From the NCBI GenBank assembly GCA_020849855.1, contig JADZFO010000003.1:1-64000 (forward strand): a stretch of DNA of 64,000 bases, written 5' to 3'. Shown here piece after piece: positions 43,037-51,949 of this stretch; position 1 is the first letter of the stretch; each line of letters starts with the position of its first letter. The notes beneath the pieces were generated by a model. It ran no database searches. It was not told where the DNA came from and saw nothing but the letters and a program-made list of their open reading frames with translations. Source of the stretch: a bacterium. Its GTDB lineage: Bacteria > 4484-113 > JAFGCY01. The position numbers were made by a program, and so were the translations under genes.

Positions 43037-45241
43037 TCAGCGTGGCAGCCGTGAAGCACTGCGCTGGCGCGCGCAGGGCCAGCTTGCGGAGGGCAGATGC
43101 TGCGCCTGCATACCGGATTTGCGCTGAGCCGCGTGCACCGCCTGCATGTCTGGCCACAAAAGCCAGCTGCCCCAGGCCTGCGGGCGGATGATCGGCTGGT
43201 CGATGGCAAGGGGCATGCCATTCCAGTCCCAGGCGGCAAAGAGCTCGCCGCTGTTCTGTGCCAACGACAGCCAGACGCCGCGGTAGTCAAAGATCATGCG
43301 TCCGGCGGCCTTCTCAGCATCGTGCTGCGCCAGCATGGACATGTTGTAGAAGGCGCACCAGGGGGCGGAATCCTGTGGCAGGCTGCCAAGCAGGGTCCCG
43401 TCAGGGCTGTAGCGGTACCAGCTCTTTTCGACCAGGGCGGCGCGGTCCCAGTAGTCCTTGCTGTCGTCAGGGTCCCAGGCGCCCAACGGGCCGCGTGTAA
43501 TCACATCGCCATTGGGCATGAAGCAAGCCTGCTGCACTGGTGCCGCCACCAGCCAGTCCGGGATGAGTGGATAGCGCTGCGCGCGGAGCGCATTCAAGGC
43601 TTCGTCATACTGGGCCTGCAGATCTGCCGGCATATCGCCGCCGGCCTTCAGCTCCCATTCGCCATCATCAAAGCCGCGGTTCCAGAGCCGTAGGTCCTGC
43701 TGGCCCAGGCGCTGCCAGCGGCGCTCAAAGTCCAGCAGCGCCGGTACCTGCCAGCCGCCGGCCTCAACCTCAACATAGAAGCGGCGCCAGGGGTCGCTGG
43801 GGTCGTTCTCAATCCGGCGGATGATCGCCCGGTCGGTATCGTCCAGCTCGCGGCCGGCCAGCTTCGCGGCCTGTTCAAGCTCGCTGCGCTTGGCCCGCCC
43901 GTCCTGCCAGCGCTGCTGCTGGCGCGGGTTGTCACGGTTGGCATTTTCGCGGATCCAGCTGTCCCAGGGCTGGTACTGGCCGGCGTATGGATTGCCCGGC
44001 GCGTCCAGCTCGGCCACCTTGGTAAAGGGCTTTGGCATGCCGCCCCAGAAGATGCTGCCCGGCTGCGGGTTGGAAGGCTTGAAGGCCACTACCGGCCATG
44101 GCTGCGGCCCTTCCGGAGCCACAACGGGGCCATCCGGGCGACCCTCATAAGGCGAGCGCTGCGCGGGGTCCACCAGGCCGGAGGCGCACTGGGAGGCAAA
44201 GGCTTCCTTGATCTGGTCGCGGAAGACAGGCTGGCCCATTCCGCGGCGCTCCGGAGGGAAGGGTGTATAAGGATCGATCGGCGTGCCATCAAAATCATAT
44301 GCAGCCACGATTTCCTGCGGTGTGATCGCATCACCGCCGCCCGGGCCTCCCTTGACGATGGCCACCGAGCTGTTGCCATGAAAGCGATGGGTCCCATCCT
44401 GGCGCTGGAGTATGAATTCAGGGCTGTTCAGCTCTGGCCAGTAGATGCCCATCCAGCCGCTGCCCAGCTCAAGCTCTTCCCAGATTGTCTGCAGCAGCTG
44501 TCCCTCGGCGCTGTAGCGGTAAATCGGCTCCCGGACTATCTGTCCTGACGGGCCAGGGTAGAGGAAACTGTATTGGGTTGTGTGGTCCTCGCCAATGAAG
44601 TGCAGGCCCAGGGCGCCGCAGACCAGATACTCGCCATTGGGTACGGCAATCATCCAGATCGGCGGGCGGTTGCCGATCCAGGCCGGAATACGTGGCATTG
44701 GCATGCTGTTCCCGCCCCAGCCCTGGTGGTAGAGCGCAGCAGTTTTCTCGTCCATCACTCCAGCGCTGAACAGCTCGGTGTGGCGCTGCTTCCAGGCCTC
44801 GACTTCCTTCTCATGCTGCGCACGCAGATAGCGGTAATTCACCAAGCTGTTGACAGACTCGTCCAGATCCGGATCGCGGAGGGCTTTGCGCTGCAATGTA
44901 AATGGCACCAGCCAGCCGGCCTGGTCGGCATAGCAGCGCACAGCCACCAGGCCTTCCGGGCGGGACTCGCGCAGAGCCTTGGCCTCGGGGGTCTGGCTGT
45001 GCTTCACAAAGGCATCGATCTCCTCGCTGCTAAGAACGCTTAGATGCGCGGCCAGCCAGTGATCAAGCTCGCAGTACTGCGCGCGGTAAGGATTTGCCTG
45101 GTCATCCAGAGGCCGGATGAGTCCCCCGCCAGATTTCGCAGGCGGCTCCGCCGACCGGGCCGGAGCAGCCAGGACAAACAGGCAGATCAAACAAACACAA
45201 AATGTCGCTGGCCAGGCCAGCCTTCCAGGCCTCAGAAACAT
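43037..45241 (-). CDS. Exported two-module NPYR protein C
   Basis: 734 residues. The signal peptide ends APARSAE. Module 1 spans about 43-355 (LDDQANPYRAQYCELDHW; RIPAWIGNRPP; VPNGEYLVCGALGL; YRYSAEGQLLQ; YDFDGTPIDP). Module 2 spans about 411-705 (LDAPGNPYAGQYQPWDSW; IPDWLVAAP; MPNGDVITRGPLGA; YRYSPDGTLLGSLP; WDWNGMPLAI). A basic tail ends the protein. GGGAGG lies 5 bases before the ATG. Family and role are unknown. Confidence 0.78.
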   Translation of the reverse strand: MFLRPGRLAWPATFCVCLICLFVLAAPARSAEPPAKSGGGLIRPLDDQANPYRAQYCELDHWLAAHLSVLSSEEIDAFVKHSQTPEAKALRESRPEGLVAVRCYADQAGWLVPFTLQRKALRDPDLDESVNSLVNYRYLRAQHEKEVEAWKQRHTELFSAGVMDEKTAALYHQGWGGNSMPMPRIPAWIGNRPPIWMIAVPNGEYLVCGALGLHFIGEDHTTQYSFLYPGPSGQIVREPIYRYSAEGQLLQTIWEELELGSGWMGIYWPELNSPEFILQRQDGTHRFHGNSSVAIVKGGPGGGDAITPQEIVAAYDFDGTPIDPYTPFPPERRGMGQPVFRDQIKEAFASQCASGLVDPAQRSPYEGRPDGPVVAPEGPQPWPVVAFKPSNPQPGSIFWGGMPKPFTKVAELDAPGNPYAGQYQPWDSWIRENANRDNPRQQQRWQDGRAKRSELEQAAKLAGRELDDTDRAIIRRIENDPSDPWRRFYVEVEAGGWQVPALLDFERRWQRLGQQDLRLWNRGFDDGEWELKAGGDMPADLQAQYDEALNALRAQRYPLIPDWLVAAPVQQACFMPNGDVITRGPLGAWDPDDSKDYWDRAALVEKSWYRYSPDGTLLGSLPQDSAPWCAFYNMSMLAQHDAEKAAGRMIFDYRGVWLSLAQNSGELFAAWDWNGMPLAIDQPIIRPQAWGSWLLWPDMQAVHAAQRKSGMQAQHLPSASWPCARQRSASRLPR

Positions 45242-45426
45242 GCGTACCTCCCACCGGTCCCGCAGGACCTCTGATAGCTAGTAATCCTAACGTGCAGCGG
45301 ACCTCTGGCGTTCATGCAAACGGAGGAGGTGCTGCGGATTCACTGTTGAGATTTGACGGCCTGCGGCGAACCGCGGCTGCGTTCGAACGGTCTGCCAAGT
45401 GTCAGGTGGGGGCGCAAGGATGTGCC

Positions 45427-45936
45427 ATGAGCTCAACAAAGTTTGCCCCGGCAGAGAACAATGAAACTCAGGAGGGCGCGCGCTGCTGGCTGCTGGTGGC
45501 CCCCCTGGAACAGGTGCGCGCACTCCAGCGCGCAGGCATCTGTCAGGCGGGTAACGGGGGCGCCGAACTGCTGCGAAGCATGCGCGGCGGCGACTGGCTG
45601 GTGTACTACTCCGGGTATGAGGGCGCGCAGTCACGCCAGCCTTGCCGCCTGTTTTCAGCCGCGGGGCGGGTAGGAGACGGAGAGGCAGGGCGCTGGCAAC
45701 TGCCAGATGGCAGGCTGGTGGAGCGCCGCAGGGTGGAGTACTTTGAACCTGCGCAAATGGCGGATATCCTGCCCCTGTTGCCGCAGCTCAGTCTGACCGC
45801 CGCCACCAGCAGGCGCTGGGGAGCGGTGCTGTCCAGCCCGGTCATGGAGATAAGTGCCTCAGACATGGCGCTGATCGTTCAGGCCATGGGGCTGGAGGAT
45901 GTGGCCGCCCAGATCTGCGGTGCCTTTGCGTACTAG
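45427..45936 (+). CDS. EVE-domain (PUA-like) protein
   Basis: 169 residues. It reads like an EVE domain: CWLLVAPLEQVRALQRAGIC near the start, GDWLVYYSGYEG in the middle (the family's GDW-x-x-Y-S motif), then a beta-rich end. EVE domains bind modified bases in DNA or RNA and often sit in defence or repair loci, so it could be a modified-base reader. The start at 45427 has AAGGA upstream. It lies in the same direction as the polymerase at 46005, 68 bases away. Confidence 0.8.
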   Translation: MSSTKFAPAENNETQEGARCWLLVAPLEQVRALQRAGICQAGNGGAELLRSMRGGDWLVYYSGYEGAQSRQPCRLFSAAGRVGDGEAGRWQLPDGRLVERRRVEYFEPAQMADILPLLPQLSLTAATSRRWGAVLSSPVMEISASDMALIVQAMGLEDVAAQICGAFAY

Positions 45937-45984
45937 GAAATCTTGCCCGAACTGCAGAAAGTGCTTGAAAACTGGCCTGATTAC

Positions 45985-45998
45985 GGTATACTATACAT
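45985..45998 (+). promoter_or_regulatory. Shared 14-base element with palindrome (polymerase promoter)
   Basis: GGTATACTATACAT is identical to the sequence at 51333-51346. It contains the perfect inverted repeat GTATA-C-TATAC. Two candidate -10 boxes overlap it: TATACT (12 bases before the ATG at 46005) and TATACA (7 bases before). It is a candidate operator covering the promoter. Confidence 0.5.
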
Positions 45999-46004
45999 AC
46001 GTTT

Positions 46005-47645
46005 ATGGGTGAGCGGATCGTGATGCTGGCCGACCTCGACTCTTTCTTTGTCGCGGTCGAGCGGATATACCGGCCGGAGCTGCGCGGGGTGCCGGTGGTG
46101 GTCGGAGGGCCGCCGGAGAGCCGCGGCGTCATCGCTGCCTGTTCCTATGAGGCTCGGGCACTGGGCCTGCACAGCGCGATGCCGATGGGCCAGGCGGTGG
46201 ACATCGCCCAGGCCAGCGCCTATGCCGTGCTCAATCGCCAGCGCCTCAGCCCCAGTGCAATGTTCACCCCACGCAGGCGTCAGGCGCCCCCCGGCCTGCC
46301 GCCCAGCCGTCAACGCGCAGAGCCGCAGGCCGTCCCACTGCTGGATCTGGCCCGCGTAGCACTGCCTTTCATGCAGCGTATCCGCGCGCAGCAGATTGCA
46401 TGTGGCAGCATAGTCGGGCCGATTGTGTTTTTGCATGGCGACTGGCTGCATGGCGGTTACAGCGAACATAGCCGGCGGGTGCAGGACATCCTGCGCGAAA
46501 GCGTGCCGGACTTCATCACCCGCAGTATTGACGAGTTCGAGCTGGATATCTCCGGCTGCAGCGAGTACCTGCAGGGACGCTTCGGCGGCGTGCTGGATTT
46601 CGCCCAGCACCTGCGCGCCAGGGTGAAAGGCGAGTGCAACCTGAACCTCTCGCTTGGCATCGGGCCAAACCGCATCCTGGCCAAGATGGCCTCCAAGCAG
46701 GCCAAGCCGCATAAGGCCCTGCCGGGCATAAGACCCCAGGCCGGTGAGCGCGGCAGCGGCATCATGCTGCTGCGGCCTGAGGATGCGCGCGCCTTCCTTG
46801 AGCCACTGCCGGTACAGGAGGTGCCGGGCATCGGCCCGGCGACTACTGCGACGCTGAACAAGGATGGCATCCGCCTGATCGGCGATCTGCTGGGCAAGCC
46901 GCGCAACCTGCTGCTTCGGCTGTACCACAAGCCTCTGGCCGGCCTGGTGGAAACCCTGCTTGACCACACCGAGGGGCGGGCCGACTCCGCCCTGCCCGCC
47001 ATCAGCCGCCGCATCCGGCCCAAGAGCATCGGCCACTCGTCGACCTTTTCCAGCGACCAGAGCGACCCTGCAGTCTTTGAGCGCAAGCTCTGGGAGCTGC
47101 TGGAGAGCGCCTGCCGGCGCTTGCGCGCGGCGGACCTGCGGGCGCGGCACGTCACCGTCACTGTCCGCTACAGCGATTTCACCACGGTCAGCCATGGCGG
47201 GATGCTGGCTGAGCCCTGCGACAATGAGCGGCAGATCTTCCCCTCAGTGCAGCGCTTCTTTGCCGAGGGACGCAAGCGCAGCGACCGCATCCGCCTGCTT
47301 GGTGTGCGGCTGGAACAGCTCGGTCCCGGCAGCAGCCAGCCCCTGCTCTTCGGCGGAGTGGATGAAGAGCGCGAGCGGCGCTTCTTCGGCGCGCTGGATC
47401 TGATCCGCGACCGCTATGGTGACGAGGCACTGGTTTTTGGCCGTTCTACCCTTACCCCGCGCTCAAAGCGTGAGCGTCCGGGCCTGGCGGCCGGCGGCCA
47501 GCCCAGTTCCTTCGCCGAGGCCAGCCCGGCGCTGCAAAAGACCCTCGACGAGCGCAGAGCCCAGGAGCGCTGGCTGCTGGGCCAGGGGATCACCCCCGGT
47601 ACCAAGGCCGCCGAGCGCGCGCTGGGGAAGTACCCGGGAACCTGA
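46005..47645 (+). CDS. Y-family DNA polymerase (DinB-like) with a large insertion
   Basis: 546 residues, much longer than typical Pol IV (about 350-410). The N-terminal metal site is LADLDSFFVAVE (Asp 10), and the palm motif SIDEFELDIS gives Asp 176 and Glu 177. In E. coli Pol IV the equivalent residues are 8, 103 and 104, so about 70 extra residues lie between them, around 76-143 (Arg/Pro-rich). Helix-hairpin-helix-like VPGIGPATTATLNKDG and the little-finger region follow. Near the C-terminus QPLLF looks like a beta-clamp binding motif. It would bypass DNA lesions. The unusual insertion and shared promoter element suggest damage control. Confidence 0.88.
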   Translation: MGERIVMLADLDSFFVAVERIYRPELRGVPVVVGGPPESRGVIAACSYEARALGLHSAMPMGQAVDIAQASAYAVLNRQRLSPSAMFTPRRRQAPPGLPPSRQRAEPQAVPLLDLARVALPFMQRIRAQQIACGSIVGPIVFLHGDWLHGGYSEHSRRVQDILRESVPDFITRSIDEFELDISGCSEYLQGRFGGVLDFAQHLRARVKGECNLNLSLGIGPNRILAKMASKQAKPHKALPGIRPQAGERGSGIMLLRPEDARAFLEPLPVQEVPGIGPATTATLNKDGIRLIGDLLGKPRNLLLRLYHKPLAGLVETLLDHTEGRADSALPAISRRIRPKSIGHSSTFSSDQSDPAVFERKLWELLESACRRLRAADLRARHVTVTVRYSDFTTVSHGGMLAEPCDNERQIFPSVQRFFAEGRKRSDRIRLLGVRLEQLGPGSSQPLLFGGVDEERERRFFGALDLIRDRYGDEALVFGRSTLTPRSKRERPGLAAGGQPSSFAEASPALQKTLDERRAQERWLLGQGITPGTKAAERALGKYPGT

Positions 47646-47661
47646 TCTGAGTCAATGCTCT

Positions 47662-49872
47662 CTAGGGCTGCTTCTGAAATTCCCACAAGACGTGGATTAC
47701 AGGCCAGTCCAGAAATCTCTGCTGCTGCGATCTTTCGAACTGCGATGCATTCAGGGGTACGCCATTGAGGTCATAGTAGGACGCTTCCCTGCTGCCAGCC
47801 ACATCCTGAATGGCCAGGTACTGACCACGGCTGAACACCCGCATTCCCAGCGTCCTGGCGTCCTGAGCCACCTGGGCCAGACCTGGTTCAAACAGCGCCT
47901 GCCACGGCGGCATGTCCATCATCATGCTGGCGCTGGGGAAACTGCCAAGCAGGCGGCCATCAGCGCTGTAGCGGCAACTGCTGGTTTGCTGCGGGGTGGC
48001 AGGCCAGTTATGGAACACACCGTCGTTGCTTTGCCAGGGCAGCAACAGGTTCTCCGCCTCAGGTTTGAGCAGCTCGCGCCATGAGCCAAGCTCGCCATAG
48101 GTCACAACCTCGCCGCTGGGGAGTATCAGCGCCTTGCCCACGGGGTTCTGCCCCAGCCAGTCCGGGATGCGCGGATAGTAAGCCGCCAGAGCTGGCCAGA
48201 TCTCACTGCGCAGTGTCTTCTGCAGCTCTGGGCTCAGGGTACCGCCACTGTGCATAAAGGAAGTCCCGGCGAGACGTGCCTCGGCCTCTGCCTGCCTGGT
48301 TCCGGCCCCATACAGCGCCTCGTGCTCAAGGGTCAGAGCCAGGGCCAGCGGCAGCGGATAGCCCTTGGCGTCAACCCGGGTGCGCAGCTGCTGCCAGGTT
48401 TCGCCATTCTCTGAGGAGTTCTTATCAATCGGTCGCCCTCTCAGATCGAGCACGATATTGAAGTTCGCCGGGTCCGGCCAGCCTTCATGCTGCCAGAGCC
48501 AGTCATCGATTTCCTGGTACTGGCCAGCATAGGGATTGCCTGCTGAATCATGCGCCAGCACCGGCCGCGCATCATATTCCAGCGCACCTCTGAAGGGAGG
48601 TGTACTGCTAGCGATAGCCCAGCGGGTGCGCGGCTGTGGGTCGGAGTTCACTGCGGTGACGGGGCCCTCTGCTGTGCCGGAATGTGGCGAGGCCGACGCC
48701 GATGTGAGGCCCAGCTCCAGCTGGGCTCTGTAGAGCAGGCCAAGTTGCTCAGCGCTAATCGGCATGCATAGAGTGGCGTGATACGGCCTTAACGGCGCGT
48801 TCAAGTCGATGTCTGCCCCGTGGTAATCCCGGGCCCATTGCAGCTTAATTGGTTCCCGCGGACTCTTACCAGCGTCAGGGAAAATACCCCGTCCGGTCCA
48901 CCAAATCCCATAGATGTTTGCATCATTGCTGTCTCGCCGGCCCGAGACAAAGTTCAGCTGCATGGCCAGTTCCTGGTTTCCATACAGGGCCGCAAATCCG
49001 CCGGGACCTCGCGGCACGCCAATCTGCATTGCACGGATCAGCAGCTTGCCGTCTTTGTCATACAGAAAGCAGGGTTCGCGCCGTGTTGCCTCATACCAGA
49101 CGCCCGGGGCCTCGGGCCAGTCAGCAGCAGATACCTGTCCGCCAAGTGGACCCAGGCAAAGCCAGTCTCCTTCAAGCGTCATCAGGGCTTCCTGCGGCGG
49201 GTTCCCGCCCAGCCAGCCGGGAATCGGGGGATAGTCAGGAGCCATCGCCAGCGCCTCTTCGTGACTGCGGCGCTCGGCCATTGCGACCGGCATGCAGCCG
49301 GCACTGCGATAGCGGAAAAGCAGCTCATCGCCAATCTCGGGAAAGAAGCCGCCGCTGCTGCTGGCCAGGGTCGCACCGGCCGGTAACTGCGTCTGCTTTC
49401 TCCAGGTCTGTCGCTGTGGGATCAGCCAGCCGTCGGCGCTGACGAAGCTGTGATAGTCCCGCCACTGATCGCTCTTGCCGCCCTGCTCCTTGATGCGAGC
49501 CTGTTTCAGAGGCTCAAAGTCAGGTTCGGTCCAGTTCGGAGCAAAGTAATTTCCATAGAACCAGCGGTCCCAGTCTTCGTACTGGCCCCGGTAGGGGTTC
49601 GCCGGGTCGTCCAGCGGCCGCACACGCGTGGACTCATAGCCGCGGTCTTCCATGGATGCGTGGTACCAGCGGCTGGCCAGCGGCTCACGTGTCGCGCCCG
49701 GGATCTCGATATTGCGCAGCACCTCGCCTGCCTCAGGCAGCCGGCCCGGCAGAGGCACATCGAGGCTTGCTTCCTCTGCGCCTGCAGCGCTGGAAACAAG
49801 CTGTAGTACAAACACGCCCGCGCTCAGCCAGCGCAGCGTCAAAGTTCTTACACTTAGTCGAGAGAGCTTCAT
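47662..49872 (-). CDS. Exported two-module NPYR protein D
   Basis: 736 residues. The signal peptide ends SSAAGAEE. Module 1 spans about 84-395 (LDDPANPYRGQYEDWDRW; IPGWLGGNPP; CFLYDKDGKLL; WARDYHGADIDL). Module 2 spans about 438-736 (SAGNPYAGQYQEIDDW; SADGRLLGSFP; IPDWLGQNP; LPSGEVVTYGELGS; YYDLNGVPL). In module 1 the PNGE motif is degraded (LEGDWLCLGPLGG). AAGGAG lies 5 bases before the ATG. It is convergent with the polymerase gene, ending 17 bases away. The function is unknown. Confidence 0.78.
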   Translation of the reverse strand: MKLSRLSVRTLTLRWLSAGVFVLQLVSSAAGAEEASLDVPLPGRLPEAGEVLRNIEIPGATREPLASRWYHASMEDRGYESTRVRPLDDPANPYRGQYEDWDRWFYGNYFAPNWTEPDFEPLKQARIKEQGGKSDQWRDYHSFVSADGWLIPQRQTWRKQTQLPAGATLASSSGGFFPEIGDELLFRYRSAGCMPVAMAERRSHEEALAMAPDYPPIPGWLGGNPPQEALMTLEGDWLCLGPLGGQVSAADWPEAPGVWYEATRREPCFLYDKDGKLLIRAMQIGVPRGPGGFAALYGNQELAMQLNFVSGRRDSNDANIYGIWWTGRGIFPDAGKSPREPIKLQWARDYHGADIDLNAPLRPYHATLCMPISAEQLGLLYRAQLELGLTSASASPHSGTAEGPVTAVNSDPQPRTRWAIASSTPPFRGALEYDARPVLAHDSAGNPYAGQYQEIDDWLWQHEGWPDPANFNIVLDLRGRPIDKNSSENGETWQQLRTRVDAKGYPLPLALALTLEHEALYGAGTRQAEAEARLAGTSFMHSGGTLSPELQKTLRSEIWPALAAYYPRIPDWLGQNPVGKALILPSGEVVTYGELGSWRELLKPEAENLLLPWQSNDGVFHNWPATPQQTSSCRYSADGRLLGSFPSASMMMDMPPWQALFEPGLAQVAQDARTLGMRVFSRGQYLAIQDVAGSREASYYDLNGVPLNASQFERSQQQRFLDWPVIHVLWEFQKQP

Positions 49873-49958
49873 TTCGACTCCTTCGATCCGTCAGATTGAC
49901 AACTCTACAACGTCAGATCACGGGTCAGTGTTCTAAGCGCGTCCAGTTACTGCGAGTC

Positions 49959-51191
49959 TCAACAGCCATCCGGTCCCGCGCTGCCGTATGTCAGACCCAG
50001 CTCGAGCTGAGCCTGATAGACCTGCTCGATCAAACTGCCGTCTATCGCGGTGAACAGCAGGCGGCTGTATCTTGGCAAAGGCTCGTCGAGACCCACGGGC
50101 TGGTCCAGCAGATCTGTGGCGTAGAGCGGTACGAAGCTCCAGTTGCCCTTGTCCGGGTCAATCGTGCGGCGGAGGCGAATCTTCCAGGGACCGCTGCGCA
50201 GCTGCTGCTCGTCGGCCGGCATATCGGGCCAGGTTTCATAAGTGAAGGTATCCAGCCTTCTGGGCGGCTCCGAGGCCGACCACATGCCCCGCAGCAGTGT
50301 CCGGCGCGGGTCGTCCACAAGGCCCAGGTCCTGTCCATCAGAGCTGCAGCGGCGCCATTCGCCCTTCAGGCTCAGCTGGGCGAAGCGCTCCGAGACGCTG
50401 AGATCAAGCGAGGAGGTATCAACCCCGGCGCCAGCACTGCTGCACACGAAGTCGCCGCACGAGGTCAGGACGACAAAAGCTGGTGCGTCGAGGCCCAGCC
50501 ACTGCGGGATCGGAGGGAAGTCGGCAGCGAGGGCCAGCGCGCGGTCGTGCTCCATCCGCGCGCGCATGTCGGCAGGCATCACCCCGGCGCAGGGCATCAG
50601 CCACAGGCGCTCATAGCCGGGCGCGGGAATGGTCCGGCGGCTGGCGATTGCGCTCAGGGTGCCGGCCTCCGGTTGCGGACGCCAGCGCTCCCAGCTCACG
50701 CGGCTGGGCAGCATGAAGCCGGCCTTGTCCACTTCAATCTGCAGCTCAATCCAGTCGCCCTCGCCGGCTCCGGCCTGGGCCAGTAGCTCGGTCTTCAGCT
50801 CAGAGTAGAAGTCCGGCGTGCGGCCCCAGGGGAAGTAATGCTCAAAGAGCCAGCGGTCGTAGTCCGTATACTGGCCCAGCCAGGAATTGCGGGGATCGTC
50901 CAGTTCACCCACCGGCTGCCAGTCTTCCTGCGAGTCCATGAAGCCCAGGCGCAGCGCTTGTCGCGGCTGCCTGAAAGCCATACTGGCGGGCGGGGCTTCA
51001 GCGATGCTGTCCACCACGCTGCGGTTCTCGAGCGCCGTCGCCTGCATCTGCGGCAGGCCTTCATCCGGCAGCTCGTAGTCCGCCAGGGCGGCGGAGCTAA
51101 GGCACACAAGCAGCGGCGCGCTAAGCAGCAGAACTGCAGCGTGCCAGTTCAGTGCGCCACGCTGCCTCTGAGGCCAGAGATGAGTACTCAT
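49959..51191 (-). CDS. Exported single-module NPYR protein E
   Basis: 410 residues. The signal peptide ends SSAALAD. One module spans about 97-410 (LDDPRNSWLGQYTDYDRW; IPQWLGLDAP; a poorly kept SCGDFVCSSAGAG at the PNGE position). The protein stops after LELGLTYGS, exactly where the second module would begin in its relatives. GGGAGGAA lies 6 bases before the ATG. The next family gene starts 86 bases downstream, so it may be the upstream half of a split pair. Confidence 0.72.
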   Translation of the reverse strand: MSTHLWPQRQRGALNWHAAVLLLSAPLLVCLSSAALADYELPDEGLPQMQATALENRSVVDSIAEAPPASMAFRQPRQALRLGFMDSQEDWQPVGELDDPRNSWLGQYTDYDRWLFEHYFPWGRTPDFYSELKTELLAQAGAGEGDWIELQIEVDKAGFMLPSRVSWERWRPQPEAGTLSAIASRRTIPAPGYERLWLMPCAGVMPADMRARMEHDRALALAADFPPIPQWLGLDAPAFVVLTSCGDFVCSSAGAGVDTSSLDLSVSERFAQLSLKGEWRRCSSDGQDLGLVDDPRRTLLRGMWSASEPPRRLDTFTYETWPDMPADEQQLRSGPWKIRLRRTIDPDKGNWSFVPLYATDLLDQPVGLDEPLPRYSRLLFTAIDGSLIEQVYQAQLELGLTYGSAGPDGC

Positions 51192-51332
51192 CGCAGCTTC
51201 CTCCCGGGGCTCTCGTCAGGCTGTTATGAGCTAATCGACGCGGCAATAGCGCGGGTTAAGCTCCTGACCGGGCGTTGCTGCCAGCGCGAAGGAGAAACAT
51301 CCTGCGCAATGCAGCAGAGCAGGTGTAGAATT

Positions 51333-51346
51333 GGTATACTATACAT
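51333..51346 (+). promoter_or_regulatory. Shared 14-base element overlapping the alkB promoter
   Basis: GGTATACTATACAT is identical to the element before the polymerase gene. Here TATACT is the -10 box, 6 bases before the GTG start at 51347. The 11-base palindrome GTATACTATAC therefore covers the promoter, so a repressor bound to it would block transcription. Confidence 0.55.
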
Positions 51347-51949
51347 GTGCTAAGCTTATTTCCTGACCTTCTGCAGCTTCCGGCGGGGATGCCCGCGGGC
51401 TTTCACTATGTTCCGGAGTTCCTCAGCCATTCCGAAGAGGCAGAGCTGCTGGAGCTGTTTGGCCGGCTGCCGCTGAACAATTCCACTTACCACGAATACA
51501 CGGCCCGGCGCCGCACAGCTGGCTTCAGCCTTGTGGCTGCGGACGAGCTGCCGGAGGGCAAGACTCCCGCACCGCAGCTGTTAAGGCAACTGGCATCCAG
51601 GGTGGCGGATCAATTTGGTTTCCAGGTCTCAGCGCTGCAGCATGCCCTGGTCACGGAGTATCCCACCGGTGCGCCGATGGGCTGGCACCGCGACGCACCG
51701 CCGCACGCTGAGATCTTCGGCGTGTCGTTTGCCTCCGCCTGCCGCTTCCGTCTGCGGCCAATGTGCGTCGCCGGGCCGGAGGCCAGCGCCGCAGAGCGTC
51801 GAAGAGCCAGTTTGAGTCTGGAGCTGCAGCCGCGCTCGCTGTACTGCATGAGCGGGCCGGCGCGCAGCGACTGGCAGCACGCCATCGCAGCAGTTCGGGA
51901 ACTGCGCTACAGCGTGACATTCAGAACGCTGCAAAGGCAACTAAAGTAG
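51347..51949 (+). CDS. AlkB-like 2-oxoglutarate/Fe(II) dioxygenase 1
   Basis: 200 residues, normal AlkB size. Fe ligands are His 114 and Asp 116 (GWHRDAP) and His 178 (WQHAI). The 2-oxoglutarate-binding Arg is probably in RYSVTFRT at the end (Arg 187, Arg 193). The NSTYHEY and VTEYPTGAPMGWHRD segments are typical of the family. It should demethylate alkylated bases (1-methyl-A, 3-methyl-C) in DNA or RNA. The GTG start sits 6 bases after TATACT within the shared promoter element. Confidence 0.88.
   Translation: MLSLFPDLLQLPAGMPAGFHYVPEFLSHSEEAELLELFGRLPLNNSTYHEYTARRRTAGFSLVAADELPEGKTPAPQLLRQLASRVADQFGFQVSALQHALVTEYPTGAPMGWHRDAPPHAEIFGVSFASACRFRLRPMCVAGPEASAAERRRASLSLELQPRSLYCMSGPARSDWQHAIAAVRELRYSVTFRTLQRQLK

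Noticed and set aside
37199-51191. RHS/YD-repeat toxins for the NPYR family
   Set aside because: The Y-R-Y-S-x-D-G-x-L-L-G motif recalls YD repeats, but it occurs once per module, not in long arrays, and no toxin core or immunity gene is seen.
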